The position numbers and the translations under genes are program-made. Below, one piece after another: positions 17,956-26,101 of a stretch of DNA of 64,000 nucleotides (its first letter is position 1; each line of letters opens with the position of its first letter). Under the pieces are notes generated by a model. It searched no databases and was not told where the DNA came from. It saw only the letters and a program-made list of their open reading frames with translations. This DNA comes from Flavobacterium caseinilyticum (lineage in GTDB: Bacteria > Bacteroidota > Bacteroidia > Flavobacteriales > Flavobacteriaceae): contig NZ_SMFM01000001.1 in assembly GCF_004349085.1 (NCBI RefSeq), positions 558,001 through 622,000 of the forward strand, given 5' to 3'.

Positions 17956-20900
17956 TTACTCTTTGTCACGCCCAAAACGTTCAAACATTTTGATGTAGGT
18001 ATTAAAAGTGATTTTATGCTTGTTGTAAAAATCTAGATCTCCGTTTTCTTTCATGACTTGCAGAAGGCTTCTGTAACGCTCAATATCGATTATGATAGGA
18101 GTCGCAATACTGCTTTGCTCTGAAGATTTAAGTTTGCCATAATAGTTGAGGTTTTCCTGATACTTCCCGATTAGTTGTTCCAGCAATTGCTGTGCTTTTA
18201 CTTTTGCCCCAATTTTGTAATAGCCTCCAGCAAAAGGTTCTAAAAGAGAGTAATATCCGAAATATTCCAAAGGCATTTTTGTCATCGCTAAATCAATTAT
18301 GATTTTTGCCTTATCATTTTTGCCCTCAAGAATGAGTTGATTCATTAACCTCGAAAGATTTGTTCTGTATGTTATACTATTTCTTCTGGTTTCAGGATCG
18401 TGATATATTTTCTCGCTTTCGCTGTTTCCCCAGTCCCATTTCATGACTTTGGCGTACATTTTATCTGCGTCTACTTGACCCATTTCGAGCGGACCTCCGT
18501 CTTTCGGGATTTTTGTTCTAACAGGCACTAATTTGTAAACCATTCCTTCTAATTGAAGATACTCTTTCATCCAGATATAATCTTCATTGTCAAATGCACC
18601 TCCGCTGAAATAAATTGGTCGTTTCCAATTATTATTGGCAACAATATCGAGCATCATTAATCTGTTTTTATACAACGCATTTGTACTTATATCCAAATCA
18701 ATGTAGGGAACGATAGAATCATGGTATTTAGCAGAAACAACTTTATTTTGAATAATTAAGTTTTTGTCAACTGGAATCCTAATTTTATTGGTAGGATAAA
18801 AATGGATGGTTTGTCCGTTTTGCATTTCCACCGTGGCTTTTGGATTTTTAATAAAATCAATTAAATCTTTTATATCCCAACGGGTTTCCACTTTAGGGAT
18901 GTGCGCTACATAATCCAGTTTATCTCCCACATATTGATCGTGTGTAAATGAAATAGGTAATGGGTCAGATTCGTATGTTTTAGTTTTCATTTGATCGATA
19001 TACCAATCTGTCATGAATAAACTAGTATTTACAATTTTGACATCCGTTCTGATTTTTTCTATTTCTTGGGCGTACCAAAGCGGGAAGGTATCGTTATCAC
19101 CAATGGTAAATAAAATTGCATTAGGATCACAAGAAGTAAGGTAGGCTTTTGCCATGGCTATAGCCGTGTATTTCCCTGAACGATCATGATCATCCCAGTT
19201 TTGAGCAGCCATAAGCACTGGAGCTGCTAACAAACTTGCTGCAATAATTACTGGACCGGCAATTTTTGGCGATAAATATTTTTGTATGCTTTCATACAAA
19301 GCATAAACTCCAAAACCAATCCAGATGGCAAATACATAAAAGGAGCCGACCAACGCGTAATCCCTTTCTCGTGGTTCAAAAGGTCGCTCGTTTAAATATA
19401 TTTTTAGTGCTATTCCTGTAAAAAGAAATAAAGCCAGAAGAACATAGAAACTTTTTAAATCTTTATTCGCATGGTACATTAAACCAATTAAGCCAAGAAT
19501 AAATGGCAAAAAGAAATAGACATTTCGTCCTTTATTATTGACTACATCCGAAGGAAGGTTTTCTTGACTTCCTAAATGCAGTTCGTCAATAAAGGATATT
19601 CCGCTGAGCCAGTTCCCATCAAGGTAATCGTATCTTCCTTGATTATCACTTTGACGACCTACAAAATTCCACATCAAATACCTCCAGTACATATAACCAA
19701 ACTGGTATTCAACCATAAAGCTTAAATTATCAGCAGTTGTAGGTTTGTCAACTACTAAATAATCGCCATAACTTTTTAGGAACTTAACATAACCTTCACT
19801 GTCAATTTGCTGTTGCGCATAGGCCTGTCTGAACTCGTTTACGATTTTTTCAGTTTCATTTTTCAGTTGCGCTATCGCTTTACCATAATCTTCTTCACTT
19901 AACTGACTTGGATCAATGCCGTATTTGGCCAGATCCTGTTCGTACGGATAATTAGGATTTAATCTAAACTCAGGCGGATTTGTAAAATTTATATAATTTT
20001 CGATATGATCACCACTCCACATTCTTGGCAAAATCGTTTTGTGCTTGTCATCCGAATTTTGCTCCGCATTTTTGAAATTATTTACAATAACATATTTTCC
20101 TGTTTTGTAATCTCTTTCGTAATTGGGAGCTTTGTCCAAATAAGGTTTTTCTGGATCTAAACCTGCGAAGGCTTCCGTGTATTGGGGACCGTAAAACAAT
20201 GGATTTACACCATATTGCTCTCTGTTGTAGTAAGCAAGAACTTCCCTTGCGTCAGATGGTTTGTTTTCGTTAATAACGGTGTTGGCATTGGCGCGAATTG
20301 GCAACATTGTCCAGGTAGAAAACCCAATTAGAATAAAAAGAACACATAAAATTAAGGTGTTGTAGGTTGCAAGACCTCTGTTGTTAGTATATTTTAACCC
20401 AAAATAAAACAAGGCAGCGAGCAAAATTGTGACGAATATAGTTCCGGAGTCAAATGGTAATCCTAAGCTGTTCACCATAAAAACTTCAGTTTTACCAAAG
20501 AATCCCATGGTCATAGGAAGAAGTAATTTGAATATAAAAAGTAAAATAGCGATTACTACCACGTTCGCAATAACAAAGCTTTTGACCGTGACAACTTTGT
20601 AGTTTTTGAAAAAATAAAGAAACCCTATGGCTGGAATTGTTAATAAAGCCATGAAGTGAACTCCAAAAGAGAGTCCAATAACAAGTGAAATGATTAATAG
20701 CCATTTATTGCCTCTTGGTTTATTCATGTCTTGTTCCCAGCGTAATCCGAGCCAAAATAATAAAGAAATAAGTAACGAAGCCATAGCGTAAACTTCTGCT
20801 TCGACCGCGTTATACCAAAAACTATCAGAGAAAGTGTAAGCTAAAGCGCCTACAAGTGAGCTTCCTAATATTACAATTTCATTGTTTCTGTTTAATTCCG

Positions 20901-21237
20901 CAAATCGCGAAACTAATTTTCTTAATATCATCGAGGAAGACCAAAAGAGGAATAAAATGGTAAAAGCACTTGAAAACACAGACATCATATTGACCATCAG
21001 GGCAATTTTTGTTTCATCTGTGGCGAACATGGCGAAAAAAGCACCAATCATCTGGTATAAAGGAGCTCCCGGTGGGTGACCAACTTCTAATTTGGCCGCT
21101 GTGGCAATATATTCGCCGCAATCCCAGAAACTCATGGTGGGCTCAACTGTCAATGTGTAGGTTAATAATGCGATTCCAAATGTAAGCCAACCAATAATTG
21201 TATTCCATTTATTAAAATTGAATGCTGCTTTATCCAT
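17956..21237 (-). CDS. Large multi-span membrane protein, DUF2723 / glycosyltransferase family 117
   Basis: 1093 residues. The N-terminal half has about ten or more hydrophobic spans starting WLTFGIALLTYTLTVEPTMS, with the loop SFWDCGEYIATAAKLEVGHP typical of DUF2723 proteins, which are treated as protein O-mannosyltransferase-like (GT117) enzymes. More spans lie near residues 570-700, and a soluble C-terminal part of about 400 residues contains FTIGDNDTFPLWYAQEIE and TPR-like helices. It probably transfers a lipid-linked sugar to exported proteins at the inner membrane; this is from family knowledge, not shown here. Very common in flavobacteria. Confidence 0.88.
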   Translation of the reverse strand: MDKAAFNFNKWNTIIGWLTFGIALLTYTLTVEPTMSFWDCGEYIATAAKLEVGHPPGAPLYQMIGAFFAMFATDETKIALMVNMMSVFSSAFTILFLFWSSSMILRKLVSRFAELNRNNEIVILGSSLVGALAYTFSDSFWYNAVEAEVYAMASLLISLLFWLGLRWEQDMNKPRGNKWLLIISLVIGLSFGVHFMALLTIPAIGFLYFFKNYKVVTVKSFVIANVVVIAILLFIFKLLLPMTMGFFGKTEVFMVNSLGLPFDSGTIFVTILLAALFYFGLKYTNNRGLATYNTLILCVLFILIGFSTWTMLPIRANANTVINENKPSDAREVLAYYNREQYGVNPLFYGPQYTEAFAGLDPEKPYLDKAPNYERDYKTGKYVIVNNFKNAEQNSDDKHKTILPRMWSGDHIENYINFTNPPEFRLNPNYPYEQDLAKYGIDPSQLSEEDYGKAIAQLKNETEKIVNEFRQAYAQQQIDSEGYVKFLKSYGDYLVVDKPTTADNLSFMVEYQFGYMYWRYLMWNFVGRQSDNQGRYDYLDGNWLSGISFIDELHLGSQENLPSDVVNNKGRNVYFFLPFILGLIGLMYHANKDLKSFYVLLALFLFTGIALKIYLNERPFEPRERDYALVGSFYVFAIWIGFGVYALYESIQKYLSPKIAGPVIIAASLLAAPVLMAAQNWDDHDRSGKYTAIAMAKAYLTSCDPNAILFTIGDNDTFPLWYAQEIEKIRTDVKIVNTSLFMTDWYIDQMKTKTYESDPLPISFTHDQYVGDKLDYVAHIPKVETRWDIKDLIDFIKNPKATVEMQNGQTIHFYPTNKIRIPVDKNLIIQNKVVSAKYHDSIVPYIDLDISTNALYKNRLMMLDIVANNNWKRPIYFSGGAFDNEDYIWMKEYLQLEGMVYKLVPVRTKIPKDGGPLEMGQVDADKMYAKVMKWDWGNSESEKIYHDPETRRNSITYRTNLSRLMNQLILEGKNDKAKIIIDLAMTKMPLEYFGYYSLLEPFAGGYYKIGAKVKAQQLLEQLIGKYQENLNYYGKLKSSEQSSIATPIIIDIERYRSLLQVMKENGDLDFYNKHKITFNTYIKMFERFGRDKE

Positions 21238-21425
21238 GTATTAAAGTTTAATTTAATTGTAAGTCACAAAGAAAATGTTTTTTTGTTTAACCTCCATAGC
21301 ATTAACACTATTTTCTGGAAAAGTATTGCAATTGAATAACGTGTTGACTATGAATCTTTTTCGTTTGTTTTTTAAATTAAATTCAATTTCAGGCAATTTT
21401 TTTTTGATAAAAAGCTGAAAAAAGT

Positions 21426-21455
21426 TTGTGCAAACTAAAATTTATTTTAAATTTG
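21426..21455 (+). promoter_or_regulatory. tRNA-Gln promoter
   Basis: TTG (21426-21428), exactly 19 bases, then TAAATTTG (21448-21455), ending 23 bases before the tRNA. A full match to the Bacteroidota promoter consensus. Confidence 0.8.
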
Positions 21456-21478
21456 CACTCGCTTAACAGCAATACTAC

Positions 21479-21549
21479 TGGTCTATGGTGTAATGGTAAC
21501 ACAACTGTTTTTGGTGCAGTCTTTCAAGGTTCGAGTCCTTGTAGACCAA
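21479..21549 (+). tRNA. tRNA-Gln (anticodon TTG)
   Basis: 71 bases that fold as a tRNA. The acceptor stem TGGTCTA pairs with TAGACCA. The D arm carries GGTAA, the anticodon stem ACTGT/GCAGT holds the loop TTTTGGT with anticodon TTG, and the T arm is AAGG-TTCGAGT-CCTT. The discriminator base is A and no CCA is encoded. Its 3' end is the insertion site of the genomic island, which restores it exactly. Confidence 0.95.
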
Positions 21550-21550
21550 C
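21526..21550. repeat. attL: 25-bp direct repeat inside the tRNA-Gln 3' end
   Basis: Begins AAGGTTCGAGTCC and ends TAGACCAAC; differs from the right copy only at 21532 (C here, T there). The left copy is the functional tRNA end. Confidence 0.9.
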
Positions 21551-21564
21551 TAGCATTTTTTAAG

Positions 21565-21600
21565 AACCCCGTAAACATTAACGTTTACGGGGTTTTCTTT
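21565..21600 (+). terminator. Terminator downstream of tRNA-Gln
   Basis: AACCCCGTAAAC and its complement (12 bp, 6-base loop), then TTTTCTTTTTT. A near-identical hairpin follows attR, so the duplicated sequence extends in diverged form beyond the att core. Confidence 0.85.
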
Positions 21601-21605
21601 TTTAG

Positions 21606-21629
21606 CACGTAGTAATTCACGTAGTAATT
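21606..21629. repeat. Left tandem 12-bp repeats, putative integrase arm sites
   Basis: CACGTAGTAATT occurs twice in perfect tandem just inside the left island end. The same motif, also in tandem and in the same orientation, lies inside the right end at 50637-50660. This placement fits arm-type binding sites of a tyrosine recombinase. Confidence 0.6.
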
Positions 21630-21721
21630 TTGTGATATGAAATGTAGTGAATTGGTGTCTGTTTTCTGTTACAGCTCTATGTTTTAGTGATGACTTGACG
21701 GTTATTGTTTTTAAAATGAAT

Positions 21722-22141
21722 TTAAACGTGTAAGCCACCACCCAGCCATGTTCCTGTTGTATGCCAAATTTCATAGTAGTAAAGCCATAGTGAAGTCCAA
21801 GGAATTATTGTATCACAAATTAGATCTGTTTTTTTGAATTCGTTATACTTAGGCATAAAGAGACATAAGCTTTCTTGTGAGTACATATGTGGTATTTCTT
21901 CTTCTTTTTCATTTTTTATTAAAATTGGATCTAAAATCTTTACTTGAACTAAGGGCTTCTTTTTGATAATGAAGTATTTTATTTCAACTGTATATGCTTC
22001 ACTTCTTGAAGTTGGTTTTATTTTTCCTATAGCAATTAAACTAATCGCATTGAAATTCACATTCCATTCTGGAAATTTGAATTTTAATGCACTAGCTTGC
22101 TGAGCTATCGTTTTATTTCTTAATAAATTTTTGATTATCAT
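21722..22141 (-). CDS. CBASS type II-short E2-like protein
   Basis: 139 residues. The C-terminal half has the features of the E2-like Cap2 of short type II CBASS systems: H-x-Y followed by SLCLFMP, where the cysteine is the expected catalytic residue, then TIIPWTSLWLYYYEIWHTTG and the ending TWLGGGLHV. In these systems the E2 works without E1/JAB partners and is thought to modify or prime the CD-NTase. It overlaps the CD-NTase stop by 4 bases (ATGA), showing tight coupling, and is the last gene of the four-gene operon. The family assignment rests on pattern memory and context. Confidence 0.8.
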   Translation of the reverse strand: MIIKNLLRNKTIAQQASALKFKFPEWNVNFNAISLIAIGKIKPTSRSEAYTVEIKYFIIKKKPLVQVKILDPILIKNEKEEEIPHMYSQESLCLFMPKYNEFKKTDLICDTIIPWTSLWLYYYEIWHTTGTWLGGGLHV

Positions 22142-23274
22142 TTGCTTCCATAAAAAGTGTTCGCTTTTACAGCTGATGTGGAAAGCATACCTACGGATGT
22201 TAATGAACCAGTGGCTCTATCTATTCCTAATTGGTTATTAGTTCTTGCTTTTTCAATAACATTTGCCTGTGAAGTCTGCGCTCCGAAGTATAATTCATCC
22301 CCAAACAAACCCTTTAAGATGTTTCCTTCCGGAACAACACCATTTTCTTTTTTCAGCTCTTGCCACTCTTTGTATAAATGTTCGCTAAAATCTTTAAATG
22401 CGTAGTAATATCCTGGTTCATCTTCCCATTTATCTGTAAAATCTTCATCAGCATTTACAGGATTGACAACTTTGATTCTTCCAGACATATTCCTTGTGTG
22501 AAGTAATATCCTGTTTACAATGCTTTCAACGGTCAAATAGATACTTTCTTCCCCATTGTAAAATTGCCCTGCTATGGTTGTTAGTACAACACTTGAAGTT
22601 TTATACGTATCATCTTTTTGAAAATAGACATCTCTGTATCTCTTAATCAATTGTACACCCCTTTGTAATGGTTTTTTATTCTCATAGTCATTTGAAGGTA
22701 AGTTTTCTGCGCGCATTGATTTTTCTAGCAAACTAAAGTTCAGGATATTAGTTTTTTCCAAAAACCATTTTGCATATCCTTTTGGGTTGCTACTTACCCA
22801 AGTTTTTAATGCACGGTCAGGGACTCTTAGTTTATTTTCGTCCCATTCGTTTTCTTGGATTCCAGGTAAAATATCAATGTGAAATTCACCAGCGTAGTTT
22901 AGTCTAATACATCTATTTTTCAATTCCATCTTTCCGCTATATAAAGCATGTTCTTCTAATCTACGTCTTAATTCATTATAGATTTTTTCAGGGGTATGAT
23001 TGTTGAAATTTGTTTTAATATGTAATGCTATGTCTAGGTCAAATTCATCTTTTCCAATTGGTTTTACGGTTGTTCTAGTCCTTACCGACCCGTGAGGATA
23101 AAGGTCATATTTAAATGGCTTGAAAAAGGTTTCGTCTGTTTCTATCCATTTTTTTATTGCTTCATAGTGTTGAATCATTAGCTCATAACGAGTTTTGTCT
23201 AATTGAAGAGCTTCCGCCATTCTGTCTAATAGATCGTCTAACTGGACGTTCTTGTTTTGAAAAAGTGTCATCAT
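22138..23274 (-). CDS. CD-NTase (cGAS/DncV-like nucleotidyltransferase) of a CBASS system
   Basis: 378 residues. The nucleotidyltransferase core shows HGSVRTRTTV (Gly62-Ser63), the paired metal aspartates in FDLDIAL (D79 and D81) and the third acidic residue in FHIDILPG (D134). The second half is helical, as in CD-NTases. On phage infection it should make a cyclic oligonucleotide that switches on the effector; which nucleotide cannot be read from the sequence. It overlaps the effector gene upstream (4 bases) and the E2 gene downstream (4 bases). Confidence 0.92.
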   Translation of the reverse strand: MMTLFQNKNVQLDDLLDRMAEALQLDKTRYELMIQHYEAIKKWIETDETFFKPFKYDLYPHGSVRTRTTVKPIGKDEFDLDIALHIKTNFNNHTPEKIYNELRRRLEEHALYSGKMELKNRCIRLNYAGEFHIDILPGIQENEWDENKLRVPDRALKTWVSSNPKGYAKWFLEKTNILNFSLLEKSMRAENLPSNDYENKKPLQRGVQLIKRYRDVYFQKDDTYKTSSVVLTTIAGQFYNGEESIYLTVESIVNRILLHTRNMSGRIKVVNPVNADEDFTDKWEDEPGYYYAFKDFSEHLYKEWQELKKENGVVPEGNILKGLFGDELYFGAQTSQANVIEKARTNNQLGIDRATGSLTSVGMLSTSAVKANTFYGSK

Positions 23275-24077
23275 TTTGGTAATATTTTAAATGTGTGTGG
23301 TAGTATTCTTATACCGCCGTTAGTATGTCCCTTTCTAATTTCCTCAGCGGTTACAAATGCTATATTGTCATTATTAACAAGTGATTTTATTGCCTCTTTT
23401 TGTGCATCTGTTTCAAGTCTTAGTTCGAAAATATCGGCGTAACGAAATTGTTCAATTGGATAATCCTCTGTCCTTAGCACGCCTTCTTCATGTTTCCCAA
23501 CGTAAGCATATTTAATATGTTTGAATAGCTTCTCGGGAAGAAAACCAGGTTCAATTAATTCTTCATAAAATTCACGCCAAGGATCAATTTCTCTATTTTT
23601 TCTGTTTTCAAACCATTTAAAAAAGGCACTTAATTTTTTTCTTTTATTAATTACAATTCGTAAATCATTTTCAGTGTCTTCGTCTCTTGGAACATGGTTA
23701 CATGGCACTATCCCTAAGTTGTCAAATATTTCTCGGTTTTCTTCCTTAAAATATTTATAGGCACCGCCTATTGGTTGATATCCAACAAAATCATTTTTGT
23801 GTCTTTTGATTAACATGTATTTGCCATTAAATTCAATTCGGAATAAATATGCAACAGTCACTCTTACAGGCAAATTATATTTCCAAAATTGTGGCTTTAT
23901 TAACTTCCATCTTTCCTTATTATCTAACAAGAAGATAACTAATTCCATAAGACATGCTACAATGAATCCAAGCGAGATATTGAATATGGCATCCTGAATT
24001 TCACTCTTCTTTAGAAAAAAACTTGATACCAATCCTAATATCCCAAAACTGAAGCTGATTTTACCTCTATTACTCAT
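23271..24077 (-). CDS. CBASS effector: two-helix membrane protein with SMODS-associated NUDIX domain
   Basis: 268 residues. Two hydrophobic helices (about residues 8-22 and 28-50, with ELVIFLLDNKERW at the membrane edge) precede a NUDIX-like domain. That domain starts YLFRIEFNGKYMLIKRHK, continues GYQPIGGAYKYF, and has the Nudix-box-like segment WREFYEELIEPG near residue 167. This is the layout of the SMODS-associated NUDIX (Sa_NUDIX) effectors: the NUDIX part is expected to sense the cyclic nucleotide and the helices to damage the membrane. It starts 5 bases after the DUF2188 gene. Confidence 0.83.
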   Translation of the reverse strand: MSNRGKISFSFGILGLVSSFFLKKSEIQDAIFNISLGFIVACLMELVIFLLDNKERWKLIKPQFWKYNLPVRVTVAYLFRIEFNGKYMLIKRHKNDFVGYQPIGGAYKYFKEENREIFDNLGIVPCNHVPRDEDTENDLRIVINKRKKLSAFFKWFENRKNREIDPWREFYEELIEPGFLPEKLFKHIKYAYVGKHEEGVLRTEDYPIEQFRYADIFELRLETDAQKEAIKSLVNNDNIAFVTAEEIRKGHTNGGIRILPHTFKILPK

Positions 24078-24082
24078 TCAGA

Positions 24083-24307
24083 TTATCCTTTAGGTGGAAA
24101 ATTGTCTTTTCCATAAGTATTCCTTTCTCTAATCTGTCCATTAGATCGGTGAATAAACATTTCAGATCTTTGATTGATTGCAATCTCTTTAGCGATTTTG
24201 ATAGCCTCAGCTTGTGTGGAAACAATCCTTATTGCTTTTTCGTTTCCTGCGCCTTGCACTGCCCAATCATTTCCTCTTGGTACTACATGCTGGTTTTTTT
24301 TACTCAT
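24083..24307 (-). CDS. DUF2188-like small protein at the head of the CBASS operon
   Basis: 74 residues: QHVVPRGNDWAVQGAGNEKA, then a helix rich in Ala/Ile/Lys (TQAEAIKIAKEIA) and SEMFIHRSNGQIRERNTYG. This beta-beta-alpha-beta pattern is that of DUF2188, a small basic domain of unknown function. It is the first gene of the CBASS operon, 5 bases before the effector. Its position suggests a part in the system, perhaps as an accessory or inhibitor, but nothing in the sequence shows this. Confidence 0.75.
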   Translation of the reverse strand: MSKKNQHVVPRGNDWAVQGAGNEKAIRIVSTQAEAIKIAKEIAINQRSEMFIHRSNGQIRERNTYGKDNFPPKG

Positions 24308-24333
24308 AATGATGAAAATTTAGAAATTAATGA

Positions 24334-24416
24334 TATATTTGTCTCATATATAAAACAAAACTCAAATCTGTTGCATCAAAGATACGTAAATATCTTATTG
24401 TTGCACAAGTGAGACA
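24334..24416. promoter_or_regulatory. Divergent control region with inverted and direct half-sites
   Basis: TGTCTCA (24340-24346) and its inverse TGAGACA (24410-24416) flank the region. TGTTGCA occurs twice in direct orientation (24369-24375, 24399-24405). The first half-site overlaps a plus-strand TATATTTG box (24334-24341) that could drive the repressor gene, and the second abuts the TTG of the CBASS promoter. These are candidate binding sites for the repressor encoded next door. Confidence 0.45.
24377..24408 (-). promoter_or_regulatory. CBASS operon promoter
   Basis: Minus strand: TTG (24408-24406), 21 bases, TATCTTTG (24384-24377). A good fit to the Bacteroidota consensus, giving a leader of about 60-70 bases before the DUF2188 gene. 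Confidence 0.6.
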
Positions 24417-24442
24417 GTGTTTAACACGTAAAACTTATTAAC

Positions 24443-24778
24443 ATGCAATCAACACTTAATACAGACCTTTTAGCAGGGATGTTAAAAAGTAAAAGGGCAA
24501 GTAAAGGACTAAGAGCTATTGCTGAGGAAATTGGCAATGTAAGTGCGGCTACTTTATCAAGAATTGAGCAAGGAAAAATTCCAGATGTTGATACATTTAT
24601 TAACATTTGTAATTGGTTAAAAGTATCAACTGATACTTTTATAGTTGGTAATACAGATTCTAAACCTGTTACTAATAAAGATCAGGTCGTTGCTCACTTA
24701 AGGGCGGATAAGGAATTGACTCAGGACACTGTAAGTATGCTTATTAAAATGATAGATATGGCATACGAAACAAAATAA
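24443..24778 (+). CDS. XRE-family repressor, CapH-like
   Basis: 111 residues with a helix-turn-helix at about residues 10-65 (LRAIAEEIGNVSAATLSRIE, then PDVDTFINICNWLKVSTDTF) and a short helical tail. It is divergent from the CBASS operon and followed 6 bases later by a metallopeptidase gene. The pairing of a small XRE repressor with an ImmA/IrrE-type peptidase beside CBASS is the arrangement of the CapH/CapP control module, in which damage activates the peptidase to cut the repressor. Assignment as CapH is inference from context. Confidence 0.75.
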   Translation: MQSTLNTDLLAGMLKSKRASKGLRAIAEEIGNVSAATLSRIEQGKIPDVDTFINICNWLKVSTDTFIVGNTDSKPVTNKDQVVAHLRADKELTQDTVSMLIKMIDMAYETK

Positions 24779-24784
24779 TTCCTT

Positions 24785-25372
24785 TTGGCATCAACAAGTA
24801 TTCTTAAACGAGGTTTTAAAGCAAAGGCAGAAAAAAAAGCAACTGAATGTAGAGTAAATCTCAATATTCATCCTTGCGCGCCTTTATGTGCATTTAAGTT
24901 AGCGCAGTTTTTAAATATTAGCGTTTACAATGCAACAGAGTTTTTGAAAGATGATTATGAAATAAGAAAACTGCAAGGTATTGAAGCTGAAGAGTATGGA
25001 TGGAGTGCCTTAACTATGGATACGAAAAGTGGTAATCGTATCATAATTCATAACAATTTTCATAATTCATACCGTCAACAAAGTAATATTATGCATGAAA
25101 TTGCTCATATTTTATGTCAACATAAAGTAAAAGAATTTCCTGTAGGGGTCAATTTGCCATTTGGTATGAGAGATTTTGATAAGCTTCAAGAAGAAGAAGC
25201 TATATGCTTGGGCGCAACGTTACAATTATCAAAACCTTGCCTTTTATGGGCGAGAAAAAGGAATTTGACGAATGAACAAATCGCAATTCACTTTAACGCT
25301 AGTGTTGAAATGGTAAATTTCCGTATGGGTATGACGGGTTTAAATAAACCATTTTTCAAGAAAAATGTTTAG
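24785..25372 (+). CDS. ImmA/IrrE-type zinc metallopeptidase, CapP-like
   Basis: 195 residues from a TTG start 6 bases after the repressor stop (no ATG is available at that position). The zinc site HEIAH is at residues 104-108 and a glutamate cluster EEEAICLGATLQL near 137-149 supplies the third ligand, as in ImmA/IrrE peptidases. The C-terminal part (NASVEMVNFRMGMTG) looks like a helix-turn-helix. It should cleave the adjacent repressor and so release the CBASS operon and itself. The frame is intact and the spacing suggests co-translation with the repressor. Confidence 0.82.
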   Translation: MASTSILKRGFKAKAEKKATECRVNLNIHPCAPLCAFKLAQFLNISVYNATEFLKDDYEIRKLQGIEAEEYGWSALTMDTKSGNRIIIHNNFHNSYRQQSNIMHEIAHILCQHKVKEFPVGVNLPFGMRDFDKLQEEEAICLGATLQLSKPCLLWARKRNLTNEQIAIHFNASVEMVNFRMGMTGLNKPFFKKNV

Positions 25373-25383
25373 TTAGGTAGTCA

Positions 25384-25397
25384 GTAGACGCGTCTAC
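25384..25397. promoter_or_regulatory. 14-bp perfect palindrome GTAGACGCGTCTAC
   Basis: Sits in the 49-base gap between the CapP-like gene and the HEPN-like gene, far more GC-rich than its surroundings. It could be an operator for the downstream gene. No T run follows directly, so a terminator role is less likely. Confidence 0.4.
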
Positions 25398-25421
25398 GGT
25401 AGTATTTTTAAATTAGAAGTA

Positions 25422-26036
25422 ATGATGACGACACTTGATACAAATATTGAGCTTGCAAGATATTTTGATGCCTCTGGGCAATTGCAAATAGTTACAGTTG
25501 CCGACTACAATGGTTATGTCGCCAACAAGGATCAAAATTCAATTGCCCTCTTTATTTTCCATCGACTTCATAGCAGGTATTTAAAACCGTTTCAATTTGG
25601 TGACAAAGATTTTATTGAGCAGTTTAAGAATGGGTTTTCAATAATGGCAAATTGCTGCTTACTAATAGAAACACTTCAATCATTTAAAAATGGTTGGGAA
25701 GATAGTAGTAACAAATCCGCTTTAGCTTTTAAACAATTCCTATCAACTGAAACAAACTTTGCAGTATTTAGAAATAAAGAAAAGGAATTTTATATAAATA
25801 TAAGATGCGGTATTTTGCATCAAGGCGAAACAACGGGTGGTTGGAAAATAAATCGTGAGGGCACAAATTTATTTAACAGCACAAATCACGTTGTAGATAG
25901 TATTGTTTTCGCTAAAGAACTTGAGAAATCTTTAGAAGACTATTCCGGTAAATTAAAAACAGAAAAGTGGGACAGTGAAACTTGGGACAATTTCAGGACA
26001 AAAATGAGAAGAATAGTTTTAAATTGTGAAAGATAA
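25422..26036 (+). CDS. HEPN-like protein of unknown function
   Basis: 204 residues, mostly helical. The only clear motif is NIRCGILHQGETTGGW, in which Arg128 and His133 form an R-x4-H pair as found in HEPN nuclease domains (compare the common RNxxxH form). It follows the CapP-like gene on the same strand. HEPN proteins in defence islands often act as RNases that halt infected cells. Whether this one is nuclease-active is unknown, since the residue after Arg is Cys rather than Asn. I see no antitoxin partner beside it. Confidence 0.5.
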   Translation: MMTTLDTNIELARYFDASGQLQIVTVADYNGYVANKDQNSIALFIFHRLHSRYLKPFQFGDKDFIEQFKNGFSIMANCCLLIETLQSFKNGWEDSSNKSALAFKQFLSTETNFAVFRNKEKEFYINIRCGILHQGETTGGWKINREGTNLFNSTNHVVDSIVFAKELEKSLEDYSGKLKTEKWDSETWDNFRTKMRRIVLNCER

Positions 26037-26101
26037 AAATCTAGTGGCAAGGCATACAAGATTAGATTTTGCAACGATCACATAATATTCATTGAATCTT
26101 T

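Noticed and set aside
21550..21774. Minus-strand frame of 74 residues across the left island end
   Set aside because: Covers the terminator and arm repeats and is antisense to nothing useful; composition is that of non-coding DNA.
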